NCBI GenBank assembly: GCA_964372215.1 | Contig: CAYJQC010000024.1 | Location: forward strand, 9,233 to 73,232 | Direction of reading: 5' to 3' | Origin: DAIMFL01 sp964372215 | Lineage (GTDB): Bacteria; Pseudomonadota; Alphaproteobacteria; Dongiales; Dongiaceae | Length of the DNA stretch: 64,000 nt | In this document: positions 27,441-35,777 of the stretch, in pieces | Numbering within the stretch: the first letter of the stretch is position 1 | Layout of the letters: each line of letters opens with the position of its first letter | Notes under the pieces: generated by a model | Told to the model about the DNA's origin: nothing | Database searches by the model: none | The model's input: the letters and a program-made list of their open reading frames with translations, nothing else | Translations under genes and position numbers: made by a program

Positions 27441-28394
27441 CTACATGACGCCCTTTTCCTTGAAATACTTCTCGGCGCCGGGATGAAGCGGGATCGGCAG
27501 ATTGGTCACCGCCCCCTCGATCGTGATCCGCTTGGCGGCGGCGTGGGCCGCGACCAGGGAATCGAGATGGTCGAAGATCGCCTTGGTCATGGCGTAGACG
27601 AGATCGTCCGACAGGTCGGCGCGCGTCACCAGGAAGTTCGGCACCGCGGCGGTGGCGACGTCGGCGTCCTGGCCCTGATAGGTGCCGGCGGGAATGGTCG
27701 CGGCGAAGTAGGGCGCGCCCACCTTCGCGACCACGTCCGCCGGCACGTTCACCACCACGATGTCGACCGACGAGGCCAGGTCGCGGATCGAGGCGACGCC
27801 GAGGCCGGCCGACTGCAGGGTGGCATCGAGCTGGCGGTTCTTGATGAGCTCGACCGATTCGGCGAAGGGCAGGTACTCGACCTTGTCGAGGTCGTCATAG
27901 GTCAGCCCGGCGGCGGCCAGCACGGCGCGCGCGTTGAGCTCGGTGCCCGAGCGCGGCGCGCCGACCGACAGGCGCTTGCCCCTAAGGTCGGCGAGCGTGG
28001 TGATGCCCGAGTCCTTGGAGGCGACGATCTGCACGAAGTTCGGATAGATCGCGGCGACGGCGCGCAGCTTGTCGAGCTTCGCCTTGAAGCCGGCTTCCTC
28101 GTTGCCTTCCCAGGCGAAGGCGACGGAATCGCCGAGCGCGAAGGCCAGCTCGCCCTTGCCGTCCTGCAGCAGGTTCAGGTTCTCGACCGACGCCTTGGTC
28201 GACTGGGTCGACGGGGTGGCGTCGGGAACGTACTCCGCCACCAGCGTCTCGATGGCGACGCCGAGCGGGTAGTACACGCCCGACTGGCCGCCGGTCAGGA
28301 TGTTGATGAAGTCGGCCGCGCCGGCGGCGACCGGCGCCGTCAGCAGCACAGCCAGCGCCGCGGCGGCGGCGAAGGGGCGTCTCTTCGAACCCAT
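27441..28394 (-). CDS. TAXI-family TRAP transporter solute-binding protein
   Basis: A 317-residue periplasmic receptor. The signal peptide MGSKRRPFAAAAALAVLLTA ends near AAGAA. The mature protein begins DFINILTGGQSGVYYPLG, the TAXI hallmark, and continues with STKASVENLNLLQDGKGELA and GKRLSVGAPRSGTELNA. It delivers its ligand to the fused permease at 25224. The start is chosen on the signal peptide and a GGGAGA site; the frame is open 24 codons further upstream. Confidence 0.93.
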   Translation of the reverse strand: MGSKRRPFAAAAALAVLLTAPVAAGAADFINILTGGQSGVYYPLGVAIETLVAEYVPDATPSTQSTKASVENLNLLQDGKGELAFALGDSVAFAWEGNEEAGFKAKLDKLRAVAAIYPNFVQIVASKDSGITTLADLRGKRLSVGAPRSGTELNARAVLAAAGLTYDDLDKVEYLPFAESVELIKNRQLDATLQSAGLGVASIRDLASSVDIVVVNVPADVVAKVGAPYFAATIPAGTYQGQDADVATAAVPNFLVTRADLSDDLVYAMTKAIFDHLDSLVAAHAAAKRITIEGAVTNLPIPLHPGAEKYFKEKGVM

Positions 28395-28506
28395 GCGCTT
28401 TCTCCCTGTCTCGGCAGCGCCCGGCCCGGTCGATGAACCGTCCGGCCGACTGCCCGCGAGGCGCAAGTATAGCCAATACCGGGCCGGGGAAAACCCGCGG
28501 CGCAGG

Positions 28507-29523
28507 CTAGCCCAGGCGCTGCACGAACTCGGGATGGAAGCGGTGCAGCCGGTCGGTCGAGTAGTTGCTGCGAAACTCCCGCGGCGACTGGCCGAAATGG
28601 GAACGGAAGGTGCGCGAGAACACCTCGGCGCCGGAGAAGCCGCAGCCGAGCGCGATGTTCTGGATCGGCACGTCGCTGTAGAAAAGCAGGTTGCGGGCCG
28701 CCTGCAGGCGGATCTTCAGGTAGTAGCGCATCGGCGAATCGTTCAGCTTGCGACGGAACAGCCGTTCCAGCCGCCGCGCCGTCAGGCCGACCGCCTCGGC
28801 GATCTCCTCGGGCGGCAGCGGCTGCTCGAGATTGTCCTCCATCAGCCGGATCGCCTGGATCACCACCGGATCGAGCGACCCCATGGGCGAATCGAGCATC
28901 GCACGCTGCGGGTCGGTGCCGTGGCGGATGCGCTCGTGCACCATGCCGTTGGCGACGATCTGCGCCAGCATGGTGCCGTGATCGATGGCGATCAGATGCA
29001 GCATCATGTCGATCGCCGCGGTGCCGCCGGCGCAGGTGATGCGGCTGCGGTCAAACACGAAGATCTGCTCGACCACGTCGAGCTCCGGATAATGCTCGTG
29101 GAACACCGGCATCGCCTCCCAATGCAGGGTCATCCGGTAGCCGTCCATCAGGCCGGCGGCGGCCAGCGCGAACAGCCCGGTATCGAGCGCCCCCAGCCGC
29201 ACCCCGTGGCGGTCGAGCCGGCGCAGCCAGTTGAGCAGCCGGCGGTCGACATACTGGGTCGGCTGGTTGCCGGCGCAGACGATCAGCGTCGAGAAATCGG
29301 GCCGGCCCTCGGCCGGCGCGATCGGGCTGTCCGGCGTCACCATCATGCCGTTGCCGGCCCGCACCGGCGCGCCGTCGACCGAGATCAGCCGCCAGTCGAA
29401 CAGCCGGCTGCCGCTGTTCTGGTTGGCGATCCGCAGCGCCTCGGTCGCCGGGATCAGCGCGTAGATCGGAAACTCGGGGATCAGGAAGAAGCCGATCCGA
29501 GTCGGCGCCGGCGCGTCGGACAT
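28507..29523 (-). CDS. GlxA-type transcriptional regulator (DJ-1/PfpI plus AraC HTH)
   Basis: A 338-residue protein: N-terminal DJ-1/PfpI-like domain (about 8-175, starting RIGFFLIPEFPIYALIPATE, with ITCAGGTAAIDMMLHLIA) and a C-terminal AraC DNA-binding domain (about 235-330, with RRLERLFRRKLNDSPMRYYL and GCGFSGAEVFSRTFRSHFG). It resembles activators of quaternary-amine and arginine catabolism such as GbdR, CdhR and ArgR of Pseudomonas. The start follows GGAGGGGGAA. It lies 112 bp upstream of the TAXI gene on the same strand and is divergent from the sugar-type operon at 29847, so either could be its target. Confidence 0.88.
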   Translation of the reverse strand: MSDAPAPTRIGFFLIPEFPIYALIPATEALRIANQNSGSRLFDWRLISVDGAPVRAGNGMMVTPDSPIAPAEGRPDFSTLIVCAGNQPTQYVDRRLLNWLRRLDRHGVRLGALDTGLFALAAAGLMDGYRMTLHWEAMPVFHEHYPELDVVEQIFVFDRSRITCAGGTAAIDMMLHLIAIDHGTMLAQIVANGMVHERIRHGTDPQRAMLDSPMGSLDPVVIQAIRLMEDNLEQPLPPEEIAEAVGLTARRLERLFRRKLNDSPMRYYLKIRLQAARNLLFYSDVPIQNIALGCGFSGAEVFSRTFRSHFGQSPREFRSNYSTDRLHRFHPEFVQRLG

Positions 29524-29846
29524 TTCCCCCTCCATTTCCGGTCGGCGGCGGGACCGGCCGCGCGCGGCGCCGCTGATTCCACCGCGCATCGTCCCCCATC
29601 ATCAAAAATCTGTCGGCAAACGTCAAGTCATTGGCGACAAGCTCGCCGATAATTATTTCGCTCAGGGAGAGCTCTTTTTCGACGATGTCGGGAAAGCCCA
29701 AAGAATCGATAAGACGAGGGTGGCGGCACCCTAGAGCAGCACGCTTGGCGATTTGAGAACTATTCAGGCCACCGAAGTAATGGGCTTCGGGGCAACGGGG
29801 GCGCGCGGTCGCAGGCGGCCGACGGGTCCCGAACACGGGATCGCGC
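29524..29846. other. Divergent intergenic region between GlxA regulator and DapA/ABC operon
   Basis: A 323-bp segment, AT-rich between about 29595 and 29760, presumably holding promoters for both sides. I see a short inverted repeat GGCGA-N5-TCGCC at 29633-29647. The heptamer TTGGCGA occurs at 29631-29637 and again at 29745-29751, spaced as AraC-type half-sites could be. No gene is evident. Confidence 0.4.
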
Positions 29847-30903
29847 ATGGACTGGGACGGACTGCGGCGTCGGCTCGAGGGCTGCTACATCACGGTGCCG
29901 ACCATGTTCGGGGACCCGGACCTGGCGCTCGACCTGGCGGCGATCCGGCGCCATGTCGGCTGGCTGCGGAGCCGCGGCATCGCCGCGGGCAACGCGGTGC
30001 TGCTGGGCGCCGGCGTCGCCCGCGGCGTATCGGCCCAGAGGGTGGGGGGGGGGGGGCCGGGGCTCGCGGGGGGGCACGGGGGTGCGGCGGCCGGGGGGCG
30101 CCGCGGGCGACTTCTCGGCCATGAGCTTCGAGGAGCGGGCGCAGGTGGCCGAGGCGGTGGTGGCGGCGGCCGACGGCGCGGTGCCGGTGGCGATGGGGGC
30201 GCAGACCACCAGCACGCGCGAGCTGGCGCGCCTGGCGCGGACCGCGCACGAGCTGGGCTGCAGCTTCATCCAGGTGTCCTGCCCGTTCTACTTCAGCCAC
30301 ACCGAGGGCGATTTCTACGACTACGTGGTGGCCGCGGCCGAGGCCGCGCCGATCGGCATCATCGTCTACAACACCTTCTGGACCTCGTCCGGCATCTCGC
30401 TCGCCATGGTCGACCGGCTGGCCGAGATCCCCAACGTGGTCGGGCTGAAATGGGCGACACCCCGGACCGACGCCATGGAGTTCGAGGATGTGGTCTCGCA
30501 CTTCGCCGGGCGGCTCACCATCATCGACAACAACCTCCTGTTCGTGATGAGCCACCTGATGGGGGCGCGCGGCTTCGAGGTGCATCTGTGCAACTACTGG
30601 CCGGAATGGGGCCTCAAGCTGCTCGATCGGCTGGCGGCCGGCGACTATGCCGAGGTCCAGCGCATGATGGTCGCCGAGGCGATGCCCTTCTACAAGCTGT
30701 GGGTCGAGATCGAGAAGACCTACACCTCGGGCGACGGCTATCTCGACAAGCTCTGCATGGAGCTGGTCGGGCTCGACTCCTCGCGCTGCCGGCCGCCGAC
30801 CCGCGACGTGCGCGAACTCTACCGCGACAAGGCCAGAGAGATGCTCGTCAAGACCGGCGTGCCGGGCGTCATCGGCGCCGAGCGAGGCCTGCGCACCGGC
30901 TGA
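29847..30903 (+). pseudogene. DapA-family aldolase/dehydratase, reading frame broken
   Basis: A DHDPS/N-acetylneuraminate-lyase superfamily gene in two frames. The first 60 codons (29847-30026) read MDWDGLRRRLEGCYITVPTM to AVLLGAGVARG. The rest (about 30106-30903) lies in the +1 frame from GDFSAMSFEERAQV to RGLRTG. The active-site residues are intact: Tyr in IIVYNTFWTSSG and Schiff-base Lys in VVGLKWATPRTD. The segment between (about 30027-30105) is an extremely G-rich 79-82 nt insertion, absent from the expected LLGAG-x-DFSAM junction, and not a multiple of 3. Codon use on both sides is normal, so a sequencing or assembly artefact in a functional gene of about 325 residues is the most likely explanation. 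If real, the gene is dead. It heads the operon with ABC, ALDH and BNR genes. Confidence 0.8.
30027..30105. repeat. G-rich low-complexity insertion inside the DapA-family gene
   Basis: About 79 bp, including a run of 13 G (30044-30056) and further runs of 4 to 7 G, in a region where neighbouring DNA is ordinary coding sequence. It shifts the reading frame by +1. Such G tracts are a known failure mode of two-colour sequencing chemistry, so the segment may not exist in the genome. Confidence 0.7.
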
Positions 30904-30995
30904 CAGACGACCACGGCGACGGCGCCGCACGAAGCTTCGGGAGAAACCGGAGTGAGATCTCGGATCCAGGGAGTCGTTTTCAAGGAGGAGACATC

Positions 30996-32339
30996 ATGAG
31001 CAAGCGACAGCGTACCAGCGGAGCCGGAACGGTCAGCCGGCGCAAGTTCCTGAAGGCGGCCAGCGCCACCGCGGCCTTCGCCGCCGCCACGCCCACGATC
31101 CTGCCGCGCAGCGTGTGGGCGGCCAGCGACATCGAGATCGTGCACTGGAGCTGGCTCGCCGCCTCGGACGGCGAAGTCTGGCAGAAGATGATCGACTCCT
31201 TCAACGAGGCCCACAAGGGCAAGGGCATGCAGATCCGCATGGAGCTGATCCCCGAGGAGCAGTACGTCACCAAGGTGCTCGCGGCGGTCGCCACCGGCCA
31301 GGCGCCGGATTTCGGCTGGGGCACCGCCGGCAAGGCCGCGCAGCTCGCCCGCGACGAGGTGCTGGTGCCGCTCGACGACGTCGCCGCCCAGGTCGGACTC
31401 GACGTCGCCGATTTCAGCGCCTACTCGATCAAGGCGTCGCGCTATCCGAAGTACGACAACAAGATGTTCATGGTCCCGATGGACCTGATGAGCCTGCAGC
31501 CGGAGATCAACCTCGACCACGTGGTCGAGGCCGGCCTCGACCCGGCGAGCCCGCCGAAGAACGGCGACGACCTGCTGGCCTGGGCCCAGGCCATGACCAA
31601 GCGCGACGGCGACACCGTCACCCGCTCGGGCATCATGATGACCGGCTCCGGCGTGCAGCCGACCGTCACCTGGGGCATCGTCGCCGAGCAGATGGGCTTC
31701 CAGCGGGCGAGCGACGACCTGAAGACCGCCTGCGTCAATCCCGACGCCGGCAAGGCGGCCATGCAATGGGTGCTCGACCTGTTCGACAAGCACAAGGTCT
31801 CGACCCGCGACGTGACCGACCGCTACAAGGCCTTCGGCACCGGCCAGGGCTCGATCTTCTGGACCGGGCCGTGGACCCTGAACGGCTATGTCAACCAGGG
31901 CCTCAACTTCGAGACCGCGATGTTCCCGAACATCGGCGGCAAGCATGTCACCTATTTCGAGATGGGCGGGCTCGAGCTGTACCAGCAGCAGGATCAGGGC
32001 CGCTACGAAGCCACCATGCAGGCGGTGAAGTGGCTGTCCGACAACAGCTTCCTGTGGACCACCGTCGGCCGCGGCGCGTCGCCCCGGCAGTCGATCCTGG
32101 CACGCGACGACTACAAGACCGCCGGCAATCCGTGGAAGGTGCGCGGCGCCTTCATCGACGGCATGGAGTTCGCCACCGTCGGCGAGATTCCGGTGGTCAA
32201 CGGCCCGAACTTCACCATCTATTCCGGCGGCAATTTCCTGGCCAAGACGCTCGAAGGCGTGTGGGCCAAGCAGGTCTCGATCGACGACGCCATGACGATG
32301 CTGCAGCAGCAGTGGCAGGCCGATCTCGACGAAGGCTGA
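30996..32339 (+). CDS. Sugar-type ABC transporter substrate-binding protein, Tat-exported
   Basis: A 447-residue family 1 extracellular solute-binding protein. The twin-arginine signal SRRKFLK (residues 14-20) and the following Ala-rich stretch end at VWAASD, so it is exported folded. The mature part has the MalE/UgpB-like layout (IEIVHWSWLAASDGE, FGWGTAGKAAQLARDEVLVP, GQGSIFWTGPWTLNGY). AAGGAGGAG lies 6 nt upstream of the ATG. It is followed by two permeases, with the ATPase at the operon end. The ligand is probably a sugar or glycoside but not identified. A 19-bp hairpin follows the stop. Confidence 0.92.
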   Translation: MSKRQRTSGAGTVSRRKFLKAASATAAFAAATPTILPRSVWAASDIEIVHWSWLAASDGEVWQKMIDSFNEAHKGKGMQIRMELIPEEQYVTKVLAAVATGQAPDFGWGTAGKAAQLARDEVLVPLDDVAAQVGLDVADFSAYSIKASRYPKYDNKMFMVPMDLMSLQPEINLDHVVEAGLDPASPPKNGDDLLAWAQAMTKRDGDTVTRSGIMMTGSGVQPTVTWGIVAEQMGFQRASDDLKTACVNPDAGKAAMQWVLDLFDKHKVSTRDVTDRYKAFGTGQGSIFWTGPWTLNGYVNQGLNFETAMFPNIGGKHVTYFEMGGLELYQQQDQGRYEATMQAVKWLSDNSFLWTTVGRGASPRQSILARDDYKTAGNPWKVRGAFIDGMEFATVGEIPVVNGPNFTIYSGGNFLAKTLEGVWAKQVSIDDAMTMLQQQWQADLDEG

Positions 32340-32347
32340 ACCTCGAC

Positions 32348-32394
32348 CGGACGGCGCGGCGCGTGCTGCTCCCTGGCATGCGTCGTGCCGTCCG
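32348..32394 (+). other. Strong stem-loop between binding protein and permease genes
   Basis: Arms 32348-32366 and 32376-32394 pair over 19 bp (16 Watson-Crick, three G-U) around a 9-nt loop, 9 nt after the binding-protein stop. No T-run follows. Position and strength suit a 3' stabiliser or partial terminator that raises the binding protein over the membrane subunits, as known for the malE-malF junction. Confidence 0.75.
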
Positions 32395-32442
32395 ACATTT
32401 CCAGGCAGGACGAAAGACGCCGCACCGGCGAGTCATGAACCG

Positions 32443-33363
32443 ATGAGCACGACCGCCATCCCGGGAAACGGCACGCCGGCCCGCCACGCCGCGCGGGCCG
32501 GCGAGGTCCGCGGCGTCGACCGCGTCGGCTACGTGTTCGTCGCCTTCTTCACCGTGCCGTTCTTCCTGTTCAACATCCTGCCGGTCCTGTTCGGCGCCTA
32601 TGTCGCCTTCACCAAGTGGAGCATCATCGGCGCGCCCAAGTGGATCGGCTTCAAGAATTTCAGCGACGCCTTCGCCGACCACTGGGTCGCGATCGCCTTC
32701 AAGAACGTGCTGTTCTACGGCACCATCATCGTGCCGGGAGTCACCATCCTGGGCCTGATGTTCGCCCTGTTCGTCAACCAGCGCTATCCGCTCTCCGGAC
32801 TCGCGCGCACCCTGTTCTTCGCCCCCAACGTGGTCTCGGCGACGGTGATCGGCATGGTCTGGGTGTGGCTGCTCGACACCCAGTTCGGCCTGATCAACCA
32901 CTATCTCGGCTTCATCGGGCTGGGGCCGTTCCCGTGGCTGACCTCGGCCGACTGGTCGCTGATCGGCGTCAGCATCGCCTCGATCTGGTGGGATCTGGGC
33001 CTCGCCTTCGTGCTGTTCCTGGCGGCGCTGCAGGACATCCCGGCCGAGGTCAAGGAAGCGGCGACGGTCGACGGCGCCAACCGGCTGCAGCGCTTCTGGT
33101 TCGTGACCCTGCCCCATCTGCGCCCGGTCATCAGCATGGTGGTGACGCTGCAGCTCATTTCGACGCTCAGGATCTTCAGCCAGGTCTATGTGATGACCAA
33201 TGGCGGGCCGGCCAGCGCATCGTCCTCGCCGATCTTCTACATCTACAGCGTCGCCATCATCCGCTATCTCTACGGCTACGCCTCGGCGATCGGCATGATG
33301 CTGTTCGTGGTGATCCTGGCGGTCACCGTGGTGCAGCGCCTGATCATCCGGGAGCGCGGCTGA
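32443..33363 (+). CDS. Sugar ABC transporter permease 1 (MalF/UgpA type)
   Basis: A 306-residue inner-membrane subunit with six helices beginning VGYVFVAFFTVPFFLFNILP. The cytoplasmic EAA loop reads EAATVDGANRLQRFWF, the contact to the ATPase. It would pair with the next permease and the ATPase at 38212. The stop TGA overlaps the next ATG by one base (TGATG). Confidence 0.92.
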   Translation: MSTTAIPGNGTPARHAARAGEVRGVDRVGYVFVAFFTVPFFLFNILPVLFGAYVAFTKWSIIGAPKWIGFKNFSDAFADHWVAIAFKNVLFYGTIIVPGVTILGLMFALFVNQRYPLSGLARTLFFAPNVVSATVIGMVWVWLLDTQFGLINHYLGFIGLGPFPWLTSADWSLIGVSIASIWWDLGLAFVLFLAALQDIPAEVKEAATVDGANRLQRFWFVTLPHLRPVISMVVTLQLISTLRIFSQVYVMTNGGPASASSSPIFYIYSVAIIRYLYGYASAIGMMLFVVILAVTVVQRLIIRERG

Positions 33364-34247
33364 TGTCAATGCCGGCCATGATGCTGGAACGCCTGCGCGG
33401 CGCGCTCGAGGCGCGCCGCATGGAACCGATCGACGTGCCGATCTGGCTGATCGGCATGGGCATCGCCGTGCTGTGGGCGCTGCCGTTCGTCTGGATGGTC
33501 TCGACGTCCTTCAAGTTTCCGGAAGACGTGATGACCGCCGACATCGAGTGGCTGCCGCACCGCGTCACCCTGGCGAACTACGCCAAGGTGTTCGAGTACC
33601 CGGTGCTGCGCTGGGGGCTCAACAGCATCATCCAGGCGACCGCGTCGACCGGGCTCTGCGTGCTGTTCGGGGCGATGGCGGGCTACGCCCTTGCCCGGCT
33701 GCAGTTCCCGGGCCGCGCCGCGCTGTTCGGCATCTTCCTGGCGTCGCTGATGATCCCGACCGAGGTCTCGGTCATCCCCATGCTGCTCGGGTTCATCAAG
33801 ATCGGCTGGGCCAGCAGCTACCAGGCGCTGATCCTGCCGACCATCGGCAACGTGTTCAGCGTCTACATCTTCCGCCAGTTCTTCCTGAGCTTCCCGCCGG
33901 AGCTCGAGGAGGCCGCGAAGATGGACGGCGCCGGGCCATTCCGCCTGTTCTTCCTGATCGCGCTGCCGCTGGCGCGCGCGCCGATGATCGCCGCCACGGT
34001 CATCATCTTCACGCTCAACTGGAACAACTTCCTGTGGCCGCTGCTGGTCACCTTCGACGAGCGCATGAAGACCCTGCCCGTCGGCATCGCCGCCTTCACG
34101 CCGGTGGTCGGGACCCACACCCAGCTCGAGGGCTACAGCGTCGCCATGGCCGGCATCACCGTGCTGTCGGTGCCGAGCCTGGTGCTGTTCTTCCTGCTGC
34201 AGCGCTATTTCATCCACGGCATCTCCCAGGGAAGCGTCAAGCAGTGA
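33363..34247 (+). CDS. Sugar ABC transporter permease 2 (MalG/UgpE type)
   Basis: A 294-residue partner permease with six helices and the EAA loop EEAAKMDGAGPFRLFFL. The ending QRYFIHGISQGSVKQ is typical of the carbohydrate-uptake CUT1 family. It is translationally coupled on both sides: TGATG with permease 1 and a 4-nt GTGA overlap with the aldehyde dehydrogenase. Confidence 0.93.
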   Translation: MSMPAMMLERLRGALEARRMEPIDVPIWLIGMGIAVLWALPFVWMVSTSFKFPEDVMTADIEWLPHRVTLANYAKVFEYPVLRWGLNSIIQATASTGLCVLFGAMAGYALARLQFPGRAALFGIFLASLMIPTEVSVIPMLLGFIKIGWASSYQALILPTIGNVFSVYIFRQFFLSFPPELEEAAKMDGAGPFRLFFLIALPLARAPMIAATVIIFTLNWNNFLWPLLVTFDERMKTLPVGIAAFTPVVGTHTQLEGYSVAMAGITVLSVPSLVLFFLLQRYFIHGISQGSVKQ

Positions 34248-35713
34248 GCGCATCGACCACCAAGGCAAGCGGCGCCGAGCTCGGCATTCCCGAGGGGCTG
34301 TTCATCGGCAACGAGTTCCGCCCGGCGGCCGACGGCCGGGTGTTCGAGACCATCGACCCCAGCAGCGTGACGCCGTTCGCCGAGGTGGCGCGCGGCGGCG
34401 CGACCGACGTCGACGCGGCGGTACGGGCGGCGCAGGCCGCCATGCACGGGCCCTGGCGCGAGCTGGCCCCGGCGGAGCGCGGCCGGCTGCTGTTCCGCCT
34501 GGCCGATGCGATCGAGGCGAAATGCGACGCCATCGCCCGGGTCGAGACCCTGGACGTGGGCAAGCCGCTCAAGGAGTCGAGGGGCGATGTCGGCGGGGTG
34601 TGCGCCACCATCCGCTACAACGCCGGCGCCGCCGACAAGATGGAAGGCGCCACCGTGCCGCTCGGGCGCGGCGTCGTCGACTACACGGTGCTGGAGCCGC
34701 TCGGCGTCACCGCGCATATTGTTCCCTGGAACTATCCCCTCGGCATGGTGGCGCGCTCGGTCGCGCCGGCGCTCACCGCCGGCTGCACGGTCGTGATCAA
34801 GCCGGCCGAGCAGTCGCCGCTGACCGCGCTGATGTTCGCCGATACATGCCGCGAGGTCGGTTTCCCCCCGGGCGTGGTCAACGTGGTGACCGGCTTCGGC
34901 GAGGAGGCGGGGGCGGCGCTGACCGCCCATCCGCTGGTGCGCGGCATCACCTTCACCGGCTCGGTCGAGACCGGGCGCAAGGTCTACCTGTCGGCCGCCC
35001 AGGGCATCAAGCCGACCGTGCTCGAGCTCGGCGGCAAGAACCCGATGATCGTTCTGAAGGACGCCGATCTCGACCGCGCCGCCTTCGACGCCGTCGACGG
35101 CGCCTTCGGCAACAGCGGCCAGGTCTGCTCGTCCTCCTCGCGCCTGCTGCTGCACCGCGCGATCCGCGACGCGTTCCTGGAGCGCTTCGCCGCCCACGCG
35201 CGCAAGCTGACGGTCGGCCCCGGCATCGACGACCGCGATCTCGGCCCGCTGGTCTCCGACGAGCAGTACGGCAAGGTGATGGGTTATCTCGAGGCCGGCC
35301 GCGCCGCGGGCGCGCGGGTGCGGCTCGGCGGCGGCCGGCCCGAGGGGCTGAACCGCGGCTACTTCGTCGCGCCGACCATCTTCGACCGGGTCGACCCGGC
35401 GAGCAGCATCGCGCGCGAGGAGATCTTCGGCCCGGTCGCGGTCGCCATCGACTTCGACGACGAGAGCGAGGCGGTCGCCATGGCCAACGGCCTCGGCTAT
35501 GGCCTGGTCGCCGGGGTCTACAGCCAGGACATCTCGCGGGCGCTCGGCCTCGCCCGCGAGATCGAGGCCGGATCGGTCTGGGTCAACGGCTGGTTCATCG
35601 GCGGCGTGCAGGCGCCGACCGGCGGCATCAAGGACAGCGGCATCGGGCGCGAGCGCGGCCTGCCCGGCATCCGCAACTACCTGAGCATCAAGAACGTCGG
35701 AATTCGCCTGTGA
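34244..35713 (+). CDS. NAD(P)-dependent aldehyde dehydrogenase
   Basis: A 489-residue ALDH. The catalytic Cys295 is in NSGQVCSSSS, general-base Glu261 in LELGGKNP, and the Rossmann and oxyanion elements are VPWNYPLGM, FTGSVETG and EEIFGPV. It resembles the betaine-aldehyde/gamma-aminobutyraldehyde/semialdehyde group; the aldehyde is unknown. Starting at GTG 34244 it overlaps the permease by 4 nt. In this operon it plausibly oxidises the aldehyde released or formed by the DapA-family enzyme, as ketoglutarate-semialdehyde dehydrogenase does in the glucarate and hydroxyproline pathways. That parallel is inference. Confidence 0.92.
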   Translation: MSASTTKASGAELGIPEGLFIGNEFRPAADGRVFETIDPSSVTPFAEVARGGATDVDAAVRAAQAAMHGPWRELAPAERGRLLFRLADAIEAKCDAIARVETLDVGKPLKESRGDVGGVCATIRYNAGAADKMEGATVPLGRGVVDYTVLEPLGVTAHIVPWNYPLGMVARSVAPALTAGCTVVIKPAEQSPLTALMFADTCREVGFPPGVVNVVTGFGEEAGAALTAHPLVRGITFTGSVETGRKVYLSAAQGIKPTVLELGGKNPMIVLKDADLDRAAFDAVDGAFGNSGQVCSSSSRLLLHRAIRDAFLERFAAHARKLTVGPGIDDRDLGPLVSDEQYGKVMGYLEAGRAAGARVRLGGGRPEGLNRGYFVAPTIFDRVDPASSIAREEIFGPVAVAIDFDDESEAVAMANGLGYGLVAGVYSQDISRALGLAREIEAGSVWVNGWFIGGVQAPTGGIKDSGIGRERGLPGIRNYLSIKNVGIRL

Positions 35714-35777
35714 CCCGTCGCCCGGTTCACGGGTGCGAACTCGCCGGCGGCCACTGCTGAGAGGAAAGAAGCTGAGC

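Noticed and set aside
30027..30105. G-quadruplex switch or programmed frameshift site in the DapA-family gene
   Set aside because: The inserted segment adds about 80 bp that the protein family does not have, so slippage alone would not restore the protein. An artefact is simpler.
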